Source: Symbiodinium natans
Taxonomy: Eukaryota > Sar > Dinophyceae > Suessiales > Symbiodiniaceae
NCBI GenBank assembly: GCA_905221605.1
Contig: CAJNDS010002183.1
Coordinates: 159,001 to 223,000, forward strand
Direction of reading: 5' to 3'
Length of the DNA stretch: 64,000 nt
Below the pieces are notes generated by a model. The model was given only the letters and a program-made list of their open reading frames with translations, searched no databases and was not told where the DNA came from. The translations under genes and the position numbers were made by a program. This document shows positions 21,337 to 32,275 of this stretch, piece by piece. How positions within the stretch are numbered: the stretch's first letter is position 1; each line of letters opens with the position of its first letter.

Positions 21337-24300
21337 GGAAAGATGAAAGAGCTGGCGGATGACCAGGACCGTCAGACCTGCCTCGAAAAGGGCTCGGGAT
21401 TTGAGCTGTGTGGTTTGGGATTTAAGGCTCTGGTTTTTGGGTTCATCGTGTGGGGCTTAGGGTTTAGGGTTTGGGGTTTAGGCTTTAAGGTTTAGGGGTG
21501 AGGGTTTAGAGTTTTGGCATCGACTGGGCCAATGTTGCCTTGAAGACGCTTGACAGACATGTAGCTGAAAAGGGCAGAGTTAGAATGACTTATCTTACTG
21601 TTGGTTAGGGAATGAGGGAATGAGGAACCCTAAATAATCCCTTAAAGGGTATATAAAGGGCGATATAGGGTACCTCATTTCCTCATTCCCTCCTAGCCAG
21701 CAGTAAGTTATCACAACGACTGCACCTGCTGCGGCTGGTGCGTTCACCTTCCGACTGCTCTAAGCGTCTGCCACTTGTTGGCTGAGGCCGCCGCCCCCCC
21801 CCCCCCCCCACTACAAATAGTCTTGGCTAAGTATTCCCTAATGGTCCCTGAAAATTATACTATAAGAACCCCCAAAACCCTATTCTAATTATTAAGGCCC
21901 CTGTAGTAGGCGGCGTTTGCTTGGGCGACTTCCCTAAACCTAAACCCTATAAACCTACACCCGGGTAGACCTTGAAACTTGAGACCCTGTAAGCCTATGA
22001 ACCACCCTGAAGCCTCAACACCCTAGAATCCTAAAACCGGATACCCTATAATCCTATAAACCCCCGATTGCACACACTTTCAATCTATCGCTCCCCTCTC
22101 TAGAAGGCCTGAATGTGCTTTAGACTGAGGGACTGGGTAGGTAACCTTCATAGCTACTATTTGCTTGAAAACCCCCCCAAAAAAATTAAAATTCTTCCTT
22201 ATAAGGACAATATAGGGATTGTTTTTGCATATTTTTTGGGATTCTGAAGCAAAGAGCAGATAACCTTTTTCTAAGGGTATCGACTGTCTGGAGTCTGGAC
22301 CAACTAATGCCGCAGGACAAGCACGTACAGCAGCTCGCAGCTGTGGAAAGGGTGCGGGAACCTCGGCATTCCAGACGCTTACTGTTGGTTACTAGGGAAT
22401 GAGGGAATGAGGTACCCTGTATCACCCCTTAAGGGGTATATATGGGGGGATATACCCTCTATCACCCCTTAAAGGGTATATGGGTACATGTGGGGGGATA
22501 TAGGGTACCTCATTCCCTCATCCCCTACTGACCAACAGTAAGGACAGCCCTCAGCAAGATCCGCTAGAAGACCAAAAGCTTCCCCCAAGCCCGCGAAGTC
22601 CTAGTTAGGATTCTGTCAGTGCTCTAAACTTCCTAAGCACGAAACTTAAGCCCTACACCCTAAACCCTAGGCCCTAGGCCCTAAACCCTAAACCCTAAAC
22701 CCTAAACCCTAAACCCTAAACCCTAAACCCTAAACCCTAAACCCTAAACCCTAAACCCTAAACCCTAAACCCTAAACCCTAGTTTTCTCTTTCAGAGTTG
22801 TGAGGCTCGGTCCAGCTTCTGGCTGCTAAGGCTGAAAAAGCAGGAGCGCGACGTTCGTGCCATGGAGTTCCGTTCCACAAAGGCCGCCGGGAATGTTGGC
22901 GGGGTTGTTTTTTGCCCTAAACCCTAAACCCTAAGCCCTAAGCCCTAAACCCGAAACCCTAAACCCTAAATCCTAAACCATAATCCTATAGGGTTTAGGG
23001 TTTTTAGGGTTCAGGGTTTTGGCGGAGTGGGGGAGCAAGTATGGACACCACTGCGAGGGACATTCTCCGGGGAGCACGAAGGGATTCTCACTCGGAGGAT
23101 CCAGCTATTGCTACGGGGCATCATCCCCTTAAAATTTCAGGGCTTAGGGCCCCTCCCCCTGAGCAGCGCAACCCTAAACCCCAAACCTTCTCTGCCTACG
23201 AATGTTTAAACCTTAATGAAACGTTTTGGTTCAGGAACTCCCTGGCCGCAGTGCCCCTTCTGCCCAACTATTTGCTACTTGTTACTTTTATCTTACTTTT
23301 GAAATTTTTGTGCTCTCCGACTTGTTTGGACTCTCCGGGGACTCCCCCCCTGGCACCCTGCAGACCGCTGCCCCCCCCCCCCCCCCTCCCTTCTCACATG
23401 CTACGCTAGAACCGGCAGCCTTCCCCGAATCTGGGGTACCCCTCACACAAACACTAGATCAAGTCTTTATCAAGGAGGAAGTTTCTGGAAGTACGCATGT
23501 AGATAGTGCCGAGTCAAGTAAGAAAATAGATATGTAGTTCGAGTTGAAAGGAATTCTGTGAGTGTGGGGTGATGCCAATTGCATAGTGATGTAAAGGGGC
23601 CCTGCGAACAACGTAAACCCTAAAATCTTAACCCTAAGGCCTAAGGCCTAAGGCCTCAGGCCTCAGGCCTCAGGCCTCAGGGCTCAGGGCTCAGGGCTCA
23701 GGGCTAAGCCCTAAGGGCTAAGCCCTGAGCCCTCAGCCCTATGCCCTATTAGCCCTGAGCCATATGTGCCAAACCCTCGACCCCGAATCGCCCCAGCCCT
23801 AGCCGAGCAGGGGGACACCGCCGACTCCTGGCGCTGCGCCTTGCCCATGCTCGCCACGCCTCAATCTCAGTTTAGGGTTTAGGGTTTAGGGTTTAGGGTT
23901 TAGGGTTTAGGGTTTAGGGTTGGGGGTGTAGGGTTTAGGGGCTAGGGGGGGTTTAGGGGTTGAGGTTTGAGGGTTTAGGGGAGCTTTGGGGTCTACTGGT
24001 CTAGGCTTTAGGCTTTAGGGTTTTGGGGCCTCGCAGATACGACGTTTGTTTGTCGTTCTTCTTCAGCGCAGCGCCACATTTCGACATGTTGAGTTTCGTC
24101 CCAATTTCTGTTTATGGCAGATGTTTTCGGACTGACAGACTCTTTTAATTTTGTGGCGACCTGGAGAGTTTATGAGACAACCGCAAACCCAAAGCCTAAG
24201 CCCAAAATCTAGAACGCTTATCCCAAAACCTTGAACCTTTAGCCCTCCCTTGAAATCTTAACTCTTGACCCCGAACTCTGGACCCAAAACCTCAGGCCCT

Positions 24301-27131
24301 GAACCCCCAACTCAACTCTAAACGACCAACCAGGCCGGATGACCCGGACCCCAACGTCCGGCTGAACAGCGTGCTGGATCGAAGTGCACCATCAGTGCTA
24401 ATCCTAAACCCTAAACCCTAAGCCCTAAACCGAAAACCCTAAACCCTAAACCTTAAACCCTAAACCCTAAACCCCAAACCCTAAACCCTAAACCCTAAAC
24501 CCCGCAGCCCTGAAGATTCCGCAAACGCATGAGCTCCTGTGCCTTGCAGCGACATCCCGAAACCGCCCCCCTGCCACCTAAGCCCTTCGCCCCCTCACAC
24601 AGTCAAGGTTTTAGGGTTTAGGGTTTAGGGTTCAGGGTTCAGGGTTTAGGGTTTAGGGTTTAGGGTCACCCTAATTAAATCCCAAAACTATACTCCCTAA
24701 ACCACCTAAGTCCTCACTGACCCCAAAACCTTAAGACACTAAACCCCAGAACCTCAAAACCCTAACCCCCAAACCACCCCAAAATCCTACGTCCTATGTT
24801 GGGTTATGGGCTTACGAGTTACTACTATTTGCTGAAGAACCCCAAAATATGAAAGTATATTTCCCTATATTACCCTCTATTTCCCTTACAAGGAAGAGTT
24901 GGGTTTTATCATTTTTTTTGGTGGGTGGTTGTTCTTAAGCAATAGTCGTTTCGGTTTAACCCGCAAAGTTCGTAACTTCGAGCCCTAAACCCTAAACCCT
25001 ACACCCTAAACCCTAAACCCTACACCCTAAACCCTAAACCCTAAACCCTAAACCCTAAACCCTAAACCCTAAGCGTATTTCAGATGCTCGGTTGCAGGAC
25101 CAGCTGGAGAAGATGGCGTGCAGGTCTGAGGAGAGTACGCACATTGCAGGGGCCCGAGGCTTTCTAGGCTTAGGGTTTAGGGTTTAGGGTTTAGGGTTTA
25201 GGGTTAAGGGTTAAGGGTTAAGGGTGGTTTCTTGTAAGGAACCAAGGGGGCGGAAGGGAGAGTGAAAGGGACCCATATGCCCTTGTTAGGGCTTATTTGG
25301 GATTATTCAGCTTGGGATGTTCCCCTTATACTAGCCTGCTATCATCCCTAGTAAGGACTGCTAGTACGAGGAGGAACATCCCAATATTCAGCGCTTACTT
25401 GGGGAAGATGGGGCGCTTTATGCCCCCCTCCCCTCCCTTCCACCCGCATGGTTACTCATGAGTTTAGGGTTTCGGATGTGTTTGGCCTCGGCTCGAGGGT
25501 TTTTCTTTCCGTTTCTCAATCGGGCAGTTCCGACGACATACACTAGGACCCGGAGTAGGCCTTCACTCTATCATCCCTACTAAGGACTGCTAGGAAAAAG
25601 GGGGAACCCGGAGGTTTGGTGGTCGGGTCCAAAGGTTTCAGGTTTCCCTAAACCCTAAACCCTACACCCTAAGCCCTAAACCCTAAACCTCAAATCGTAA
25701 ACCCTGAACCCTACACCCTAAACCGAACATCTTCAACCTTACAAATTGTGGGCCTTCTGAACCCTAGATCTTCTGAACCCTCTAGAATCTTCGCTGACGC
25801 CAAGCCCTAAACCCCAAACCCTAGACCGCAAACCCCAAACCCTAGACCCCAAACTCCAAACCCTGGACCCCAAACCCTAAACCCCAAACCCTAAACCCTA
25901 AACCTCAAACCCTAAACCCCAAACCTCAAGCTCCAAACCCTGCACGCTTGGTGGCTGAGGCGCCATGGAATCCCAACCGACCGCCCCTTCCGGCCACAGC
26001 CTCAACAGATAATATACGGTCGGAATGGTTTAGGGTTCAGGGTTCAGGGTTCAGGGTTTAGGGTTTAGGGTTTAGGGTTTAGGGTTTGGGTCGGAACTTA
26101 CTTCGCCTTTAGTTGAACTTTAAACGTTTTAGACTTCCTTATTTAGTAGGAATATTAAAGTTTAACTTTTTTTCCCTTGGTTATTGGAGAAGTAAGTAAG
26201 TACTAGTAGTATTCCGGGCCCCAAAACCCTATTCGAATTAGTAAGGCCCCCACAGACAGTCACAATTCCAAGAGGGTTTTGGGCTTTTGGGCTTCTGGGT
26301 TATTCTTGGCGAAGCCCAGAACCCTAAAGGTAAAGTAGAGGGTGCCGAAAAGGGCCTGTGCTTCTGATAGAGCGCCGAAAGCACAAAGTCCAAGGCCGCA
26401 AACCCCCAACACTTGAGCCCTGAAACCGGTTTAGGCGTGCCAAGGGCCTGGGTTGAGGGCTTGGGTTTTGGGCTTATGCAAGGATTGGGGTTATGTAGAC
26501 CCTACACCCTAAACCCTAAACCCTTAACCCTAAACCGAAGCCCTCGCAACCCTGCAGTACAATCTGCTTTGCTAACGCTGGCCATCCCAGCTTAGAGGGC
26601 TAGTTTTTTTGCATCAGGGTCCCTTTGGTTAAGGTTTTTTGGGTTTAGGGTTTCAGGTTTAGGGTTTAGGGTCCACGTGCGAGATTAGAAATAGGACCCC
26701 AAAAAGCCCGAATTTAGAGAAACACCAACAGGTTTTCGATGTCCTGCTGAAAGGTCAGCGCAGACACGACTGGAGAGTGGGAGCGGCTCTCTCACGCCAA
26801 CATGGGAGGCTGGGCGCAACGTTTGCAGCTGACCCTTGACCCCGGTCTCCCCCACCCTAAACTTAAACCCTAAGCCCTAAACCCTAAACCCTTAGCCCTA
26901 AATCCTAAACCCGAAACAAACCCTAAACTGGCCCTAAACCCTAAATCCTAAACCCTAAACCCTAAACCCTAAACCCTAAACCCTAACCCCTAAGCCCTAA
27001 GCCCTAAGCCCTAAGCCCTAAGCCCTAAGCCCTAAGCCCTAAACCCTTCTGCAGGGGCGCCCGACGCCGAGTCTGCTCGAGCCGGACATATGGCTGTGAC
27101 GAGCGGCGTTCGAGGAATGCAACTCAACCTG
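21337..27131 (+). CDS. Further coiled-coil-like exons, probable continuation of the upstream gene
   Basis: Isolated exon candidates with good acceptors. 21337-21390: after AAGCAG, GKMKELADDQDRQTCLEK. 22796-22894: after TTTTCTCTTTCAG, the best pyrimidine tract in the region; RLKKQERDVRAMEFRSTK. 24334-24383: PDDPDPNVRLNSVLDR. 25084-25123: after TATTTCAG, ARLQDQLEKMACR. 27055-27131: after CTTCTGCAG, APDAESARAGHMAVTSGVRG. Composition (E, K, R, Q, L) matches the 9-20 kb locus, but I could not verify in-frame joins, so a second gene is possible. At 27710-27744 a frame reading NTGKMSKKAKRTF then TAG, with GTGGAC following, may be a terminal or an initial exon. Confidence 0.4.
21594..21717. mobile_element. 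Inverted-repeat element, family 2 (CTTACTGTTGG ends)
   Basis: Starts CTTACTGTTGGTTAGGGAAT and ends CCTAGCCAGCAGTAAG, with the shared arms GAATGAGGAA and TTCCTCATTC. The centre reads CCCTTAAAGGGTATATAAAGG. A second copy lies 660 bp downstream. Confidence 0.88.
22378..22542. mobile_element. Inverted-repeat element, family 2, with duplicated centre
   Basis: Same ends as the copy at 21594 (CTTACTGTTGGTTACTAGGG / CTACTGACCAACAGTAAG) and the same GGGAATGAGGTACCCT arm. The central segment (ATACCCTCTATCACCCCTTA-type) is duplicated, making it about 40 bp longer. Confidence 0.9.
23635..23765. repeat. Polarity-switch zone of telomere variants
   Basis: Units grade from CCTAAGG to CCTCAGG to GCTCAGG to AAGCCCTAAGGGCTAAGCCCT and then CCCTGAG. 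The strand polarity of the heptamer turns over within about 120 bp and the segment is self-complementary. Confidence 0.8.
25312..25384. mobile_element. Inverted-repeat element, family 3 (TTGGGATGTTCCCC ends)
   Basis: Starts TTGGGATGTTCCCCTTATAC and ends GAGGAACATCCCAA. The interior ATCATCCCTAGTAAGGACTG pairs with itself. A partial relative is at 25565-25612 (ATCATCCCTACTAAGGACTG), a second full copy at 38672, and an intron built on it at 47703. Confidence 0.85.
26095..26205. mobile_element. Introner family T copy (TAGTAGGAATA core)
   Basis: Reads ACTTACTTCGCC, AGTTGAACTTTAAACGTTTT, GACTTCCTTATTTAGTAGGA, AGTTTAACTTTTTTTCCCTT, then GGTTATTGGAGAAGTAAG. It is closely matched by 35395-35492, 52478-52639 and 55958-56063. 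The last two are introns with solved in-frame junctions, so this copy probably marks an intron or a dead introner. Confidence 0.8.
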
Positions 27132-27204
27132 GTGCTTGGAGGTTTAGGGTTTAGGGTTTAGGGTTTAGGGTTTTAGGGTTTAGGGTTTAGGGCTTAGGGT
27201 TGTA

Positions 27205-27347
27205 CTTGGAGGTTCAGGGTATTAGTCAGTTATAACTTATAACCGTACTTAAAACCCACTTATAAGCCCCTTAAGTGCCCTAATACGGTTATACTTGGGT
27301 TAGAAGTACAGTGGTTATTGGGTCAATAAGTACCCTGAACCTCCAAG
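27205..27347. mobile_element. Inverted-repeat element, family 1
   Basis: Left end TACTTGGAGGTTCAGGGTAT, right end AAGTACCCTGAACCTCCAAG. The core is AGCCCCTTAAGTGCCCTAAT. Confidence 0.9.
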
Positions 27348-27350
27348 AGG

Positions 27351-27490
27351 CCCAGTGGTACCCTTTTGCCCTTTTGCATGTAGGGTTTGGGGTTTAGGGT
27401 TTACGGTTTAGGGTGCTATTGGTTCAAGGTTCCCTTGCAAAGCAACCAACCCTATGAACAGGTACCCTTGTTATAAGATGGTTACTAGGG
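27351..27490. mobile_element. Introner family E copy with internal TTTAGGG tract
   Basis: Carries AGTGGTACCCTTTTGCCC, GGTTCAAGGTTCCCTTGC, ACCAACCCTATGA and ATGGTTACTAGGG. It is homologous to 40985-41096, 52709-52837, 58330-58463 and 61233-61403. A TTTA(C/G)GG tract interrupts the left half at 27383-27410. Confidence 0.75.
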
Positions 27491-28690
27491 TTTAGGGTTT
27501 AGGGTTTAGGGTCTACGAAGTCAACTGGAGCTAAACATTTCAGGGTTTGGTCTATCCGTGGAGTTTAGGATGGGAAATCCTGATCCGGACATAGATCCCA
27601 AACCTCCGCCTGTATTTTATTGCTTCCTGCCCCTCAGCGCCTGACACTTAAACCCTAAACTCTACACCGCTTGAGGTATGGGCTGAGCCCCCGAACTCCG
27701 GCCAACACGGGCAAAATGAGCAAGAAGGCAAAGCGCACGTTCTAGGTGGACGTGGGAGTTTAGTTAGGTGGCGTGGCAATCTCGAATCTGGGAGAGCGCC
27801 ACAGCTTCAATGCCTCAATTCGTGGTAGGTCTGTACAAAGCCCTCAACTCTATGTCCAAACCCCCAAGCCTTTGCAAGGCCCTGGGTTCCGAACTACCGG
27901 AGCCTATGGCAAAGTCTCACCACACGAAGGTTTAAGTGGGGGCTCATGGTGAATAGGGTTTAGGCTTTAGTCCTTTTGGGGGCCTCCATCCTTTTCGTCA
28001 GAGGGTACCCCTAGCAGATCAACCCCCGCTCCAATTTGAAGGGTTGAATTGGTTGGGTTGGTAATTTAAGACCCCCCCCACCCCATCCCCACCCCCGCCG
28101 CCAAAGCCCCAAACCCAAAAGCGTTAAACTCTCAACCCTAATCATTCCCTCCGTTCAGCCCAAAAATCTGAAATCCACAAAGGCCTAATCCCTAGACTCC
28201 AGACCTGCAGACCCTAAAGTCCCAGGAGTAAATCCCTAAACCCCTGAAAGCCCGGTCTTGTTTTCCACACATGGTTTCACTGGACGAACGCCGGGCATGT
28301 GTGGCTTTCAGTCAAGCAGGGTTTAGGGTGCAGGAAGGGCTTGGGGTCTTAGGGTTCTTAGGGTTTTGAGGGTTTTGAGGGTTTTGAGGGTTTTGAGGGT
28401 TTTGAGGGTTTTGAGGATGTCGGGCTCAGGGATTTCTAGTGTTTCGGGTTTAGAGTTTCGGATTTTGGAGACTCGGGTGCGTCACATGTTCCACGCCACC
28501 ACGCGGGGCGCCACGCGGGATGTGTGTTGCGGCGCGTGGCCAGGTTCATGATTCCCTCCCAACCCGCCCACCCTATCGACCTTGGTCGAGTTTAGAGTCT
28601 AGAGTCATGATGATTGTTCCTTGGCATTTGAGGCCTTGAAACCTGGTTTCGAACCTGTGCCTTGACCTTAAAAAACTTTTCTCGCGAGAC

Positions 28691-28788
28691 TGGGTTTTGG
28701 AGTACCATACTTGAATACGGCTCTGGGTTCCTATTAGAGCTACTTATGGCCAAAAAGTATATATTTTTGTCCAGTCTACTCCGAAGTA
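28691..28788. mobile_element. Introner family L copy (TTTGGAGTAC ends)
   Basis: TTTTGGAGTACCATACTTGA at the left and CCAGTCTACTCCGAAGTAGG at the right flank GGGTTCCTATTAGAGCTACTTA. The same element occurs at 55600-55695 inside intron 55589-55815 of the beta-propeller gene. Confidence 0.75.
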
Positions 28789-29480
28789 GGGGAGAGGCAT
28801 GCGCTACTTTCGGGGGGGGCCTCCCCCCCTCAACGCGAGCACCCGGAGCTGGTCCTGGGGCTCCTTGGTTGCGCCAGGGTTTAGGGTTGAGGGTTTAAGG
28901 TTTAGGGTTTAGGGTTTAGGGTTTAGGGTTTAAGGTTTAGGGCTCAGCCTCGCTCACGCCTCGGCGCTAAGAGTAGGCACAGGATGCCCGGAACTTCGGA
29001 ACTCCGAAACCCTGAGCCTGGCTTGTGCCTCTTTACGGGCCCTTCAAAACCCTAAACTTCCTAAACCCTAAACCCTAAACCCTAAGCCCTAAACCCTAAA
29101 CCCTAAACCCTAAACCCTAAACCCTAAACCCTAAACCCTAAACCCTAAACCCTAAACCCTTCTCGGGGGGGGGGGGGGGGCGGGGGGTGTTATCCTCCGT
29201 AAACCTGCGAGTTTCCTGGATGCCGCTGCAGCCGTTTGCCAACCAGCCGGGCCCTGCCACGACACGGCTTACGATGCAGGACAGTAGACTTCCGAACCCT
29301 AAACCCCTAAACCCTAAACCCTAAACCCTCAACCCTCAACCCTAAACCCTAAACCCTAAACCCTACGCCCTAAACCCTAAACCCTAAACCCTAAACCCTA
29401 AACCCTAAACCCTAAACCCTAAACCCTAAACCCTAAACCCTAAACCCTAAACCCTAAACCCTAAACCCTAAACCCTAAAC

Positions 29481-30434
29481 GCTTGCGTTGAAGGTCGAAG
29501 GCCTAGGGTGTAAGACTATTTTCTCGGAGTAGTAACCAAATTAGTGGCAGTGCCTTACACTTGCACTTCCTTCTTGATCCTTCCTTTCAGTGCCTTGTAA
29601 ACACAGACGGCGCCCTTTCTTTTTTCGTATAGGTCCTACGTAGGTCCTAGGGGAACTGACGGGTTCAGGAGCCCTAGGCCTAAACCCTACCTGGGAATCC
29701 CTTGTGCCATAAATTCGCGTCCGCTTCGAGTGGCTGGAAAAATATGTCCTCGCGAAATTTCTGTCCGCTTGGAGGGGCTGCAAAAAGACCGTTTCCGGCC
29801 CTGAACAAAACACAATCAAAACAAGTGAAGCCGAAACATGGACCAGTTAGGTACTCAGGCTTGAGAAGGCTGACAGAGCTTGGTTTCAGGGCGCGGTCGT
29901 GCCTTGTAGAGGTCTGGATTACACGGTCAGGCTCATTATACGAGGATGAAAAAAGCGCACGCTTATTGACATTTTATTTGGATTGGGGTTTGGTTTTCTT
30001 TGGTTTTTTGTCGACAACATGTCGATAAAGTATGGTTTTCCTACGGGTTACGGTTTTCCTACGGTTTCCTGCGGCTGACCAAAATCCCGAAAATGTCGAC
30101 TTTTTATTGGGATAACGGAACGGATGTGTAGTCTTTTGCGGAAGACCCATTTCCTGCAGGTCCTTGGATCACAAAGAGTCGCGTAAGTGCTTGCAGAGCA
30201 ATCCCTTTCAATCTTTTGGGCTTCAGAGAGAGAAGTAGCCGCGCAAGCCTCGAACTCGCATATGGAGCGCGCGCACCAACGAGTTCCCTTACACAGGCAA
30301 TAGGATACTTGCTTGACTATTATTCGGCTAAACCTAAAATATGGCCATTAAAAAACCGAAATGCGGCCTTTCTACGGTAAAATCCAGATTTTGCCACAAG
30401 CACACTAATTTCCGGCCGCTAGGATCTTCAGGTA
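29481..30434. other. Unique telomere-free block of about 950 bp
   Basis: No heptamer arrays, lower GC and no exon I can support, although short open frames exist on both strands (e.g. 29702-30028). Two notable inner repeats: CACTTGCACTTCC-like sequence at 29558-29580, and a direct repeat of TTCCTACGG-TTTCCT at 30035-30072. A coding or regulatory role cannot be read from the sequence. Confidence 0.4.
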
Positions 30435-31997
30435 AACTTTAAAGCCCTAAAGCCCTAAAGCCCTGAAGCCCTGAAGCCCTAAAGATCTAAACCCTCGAGC
30501 CCTAAAGCCCTAAACCCTAAAGCCCGAAACCCTAAAGCCCTAAAACCCTAAAGCCTAAGCCCTAAAGCCCTAAGTACTAAGCCCTAAGCCCCAAGCCCTA
30601 AGCCCTAAGCCCTAAACCCTAAACCCTAAACCCTAAACCCTAAACCCTAAACCCTAAACCCTAAACCCTAAACTGACCGGGTTCAGGGGTCACCACTCCA
30701 GGACGATGGTCATTATGTCAATCTTCAGCAGGCCGCCGGTCGAAGCTCATGGCCAGTGGATCGTGAGACCGAGTTTAGGGTTTCGGGTTTCGGGTTTGGG
30801 GTTTAGGGTTTCAGGTGGGTTTGGGGTTTAGGGGTTAGGGTTTAGGGTTTAAGGTTTAAGGTTTAGGGTTTAGGGTTCCCTGAACGCGAAGCTACTTGCA
30901 CGGCTGTGTCGGCCTTGGCAGGCCTGCGACTACCTCGCGGCTCATCTGTGTGGAGCCAGAGCGAGAGTGAGCGTGCAAGAGAGACAGAGAGAGAAAAGTC
31001 AACCAGCGAATGGGTGAGCAAGAGCATTTTTCTAGAGAGAGATAGAGAGACAACCCTAAACCCTAAACCCCTAAACCCTAAACCCTAGACCCATCAAGGT
31101 CAAGGCTGTTTTTTTCCCAATAGGCAGTGCTTCTCATAGAACGCGTGCCAGCGCAGCTGAGGAGAAGAACTCCATCCCCAAGCTGCTCCAGCCCGATCCC
31201 CAGTTGTCTCCGGAACTCCCCCTCCTATCCGAAGTAGCCTTAGCAAGCTAGGGTTTAGGGTTTAGGGTTTAGGGTTTAGGGTTTAGGGTTTAGGGTTTAG
31301 GGTTTAGGGTTTAGGGTTGTATACATGGTATACCTGTAAGACACGCTTTTTGGGGTGCGTTAGGGGGCAATCGAGACCATGTCCGAATCCCTGAAACCTA
31401 AGGCCCAAGCCCGAGCCCGAAACCCGGCATACTCGTAACTCTTATTCGGCTTTTTTTATCTCATCATCTCTGCTGTTGTTTAGCAGCTCCGAATGCAACG
31501 TGAGCCTGCCTTAGGGTGTAGGGTTTGGGGTTTAGGGTTTATGGTTCCCTGAACTCTAAACCCCAAACCCTAAACCCCGAACCCTAGACCCTCAACCCCA
31601 AACCCTGAACCCTAGACCCTCAACCCCTAAACCCTAAACCCCAAACCCCAAACCCCAAACCCTAAACCCCAAACCCCAAGCCCCAAGCTCCAAACCCTGA
31701 ACCGGGGGTTTTACATGGCTGAGCTTCGGGCTCCCCCCAAACCCTGTAAAGGTCGAGTTGGCTAGTGTTTAGGAGCTTAGGAGCTGCGGTTTAGGGTTTA
31801 GGGTTTGGGGTTTGGGGTTTAGTGTTTAGGGTTTGGCGTGAAACCCTAAAAACTCCGCAGCCCTCAACCCTAAGCCCACCCCCACGAGGGGGTTTCCTCT
31901 CAGGAGCCTCCTAGCGCGCGCCGCCCTGGAGCGACCAGCGGACCGGCAGTGGGTCTTGTGGGATGGTGGCTAGTGTTTACGGCTGAGCTCCATGATT

Positions 31998-32143
31998 CCT
32001 ACTTGGAGGTTCATGGTACTTATTAACCCAATCATAAGTGTACTTACACCCCCGATTGCAGTCATATTCGGGAACTTAAGGGCTTAGAAGTGGGTGAGAA
32101 GTGCAGTTTAAACTAAGTCATAAGTACCATGAACCTCCAAGTG
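31998..32143. mobile_element. Inverted-repeat element, family 1, intact ends
   Basis: TACTTGGAGGTTCATGGTAC at the left and GTACCATGAACCTCCAAGT at the right are exact complements. The core is GAACTTAAGGGCTTAGAAGT. Confidence 0.92.
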
Positions 32144-32275
32144 TCCCCCCTTATACCCCCTCATACCCCCTTTTACTCCCCTTATACTCCCCCAAACCCT
32201 AAACCCTAAACCCTAGACCCTAAACCCTAAACCCAAACCCCCCTTATGCCCTAAACCCATGGGTACATCTGGCAG

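Larger units (their letters stand above)
27132..32275. other. Gene-poor stretch between loci
   Basis: Contains a family 1 element (27205-27347), a family E copy (27351-27490), a family L copy (28691-28788), a GGTTTTGAG repeat (28363-28415), telomeric arrays (28870-28945 G; 29045-29160 and 29295-29480 C; 30600-30670 C; 30780-30880 G; 31250-31318 G; 31550-31700 C) and the unique block at 29481-30434. Exon-like patches between arrays at 29190-29290 (MPLQPFANQPGPATTRLTMQ in one frame) and 31150-31240 are unproven. Confidence 0.45.
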
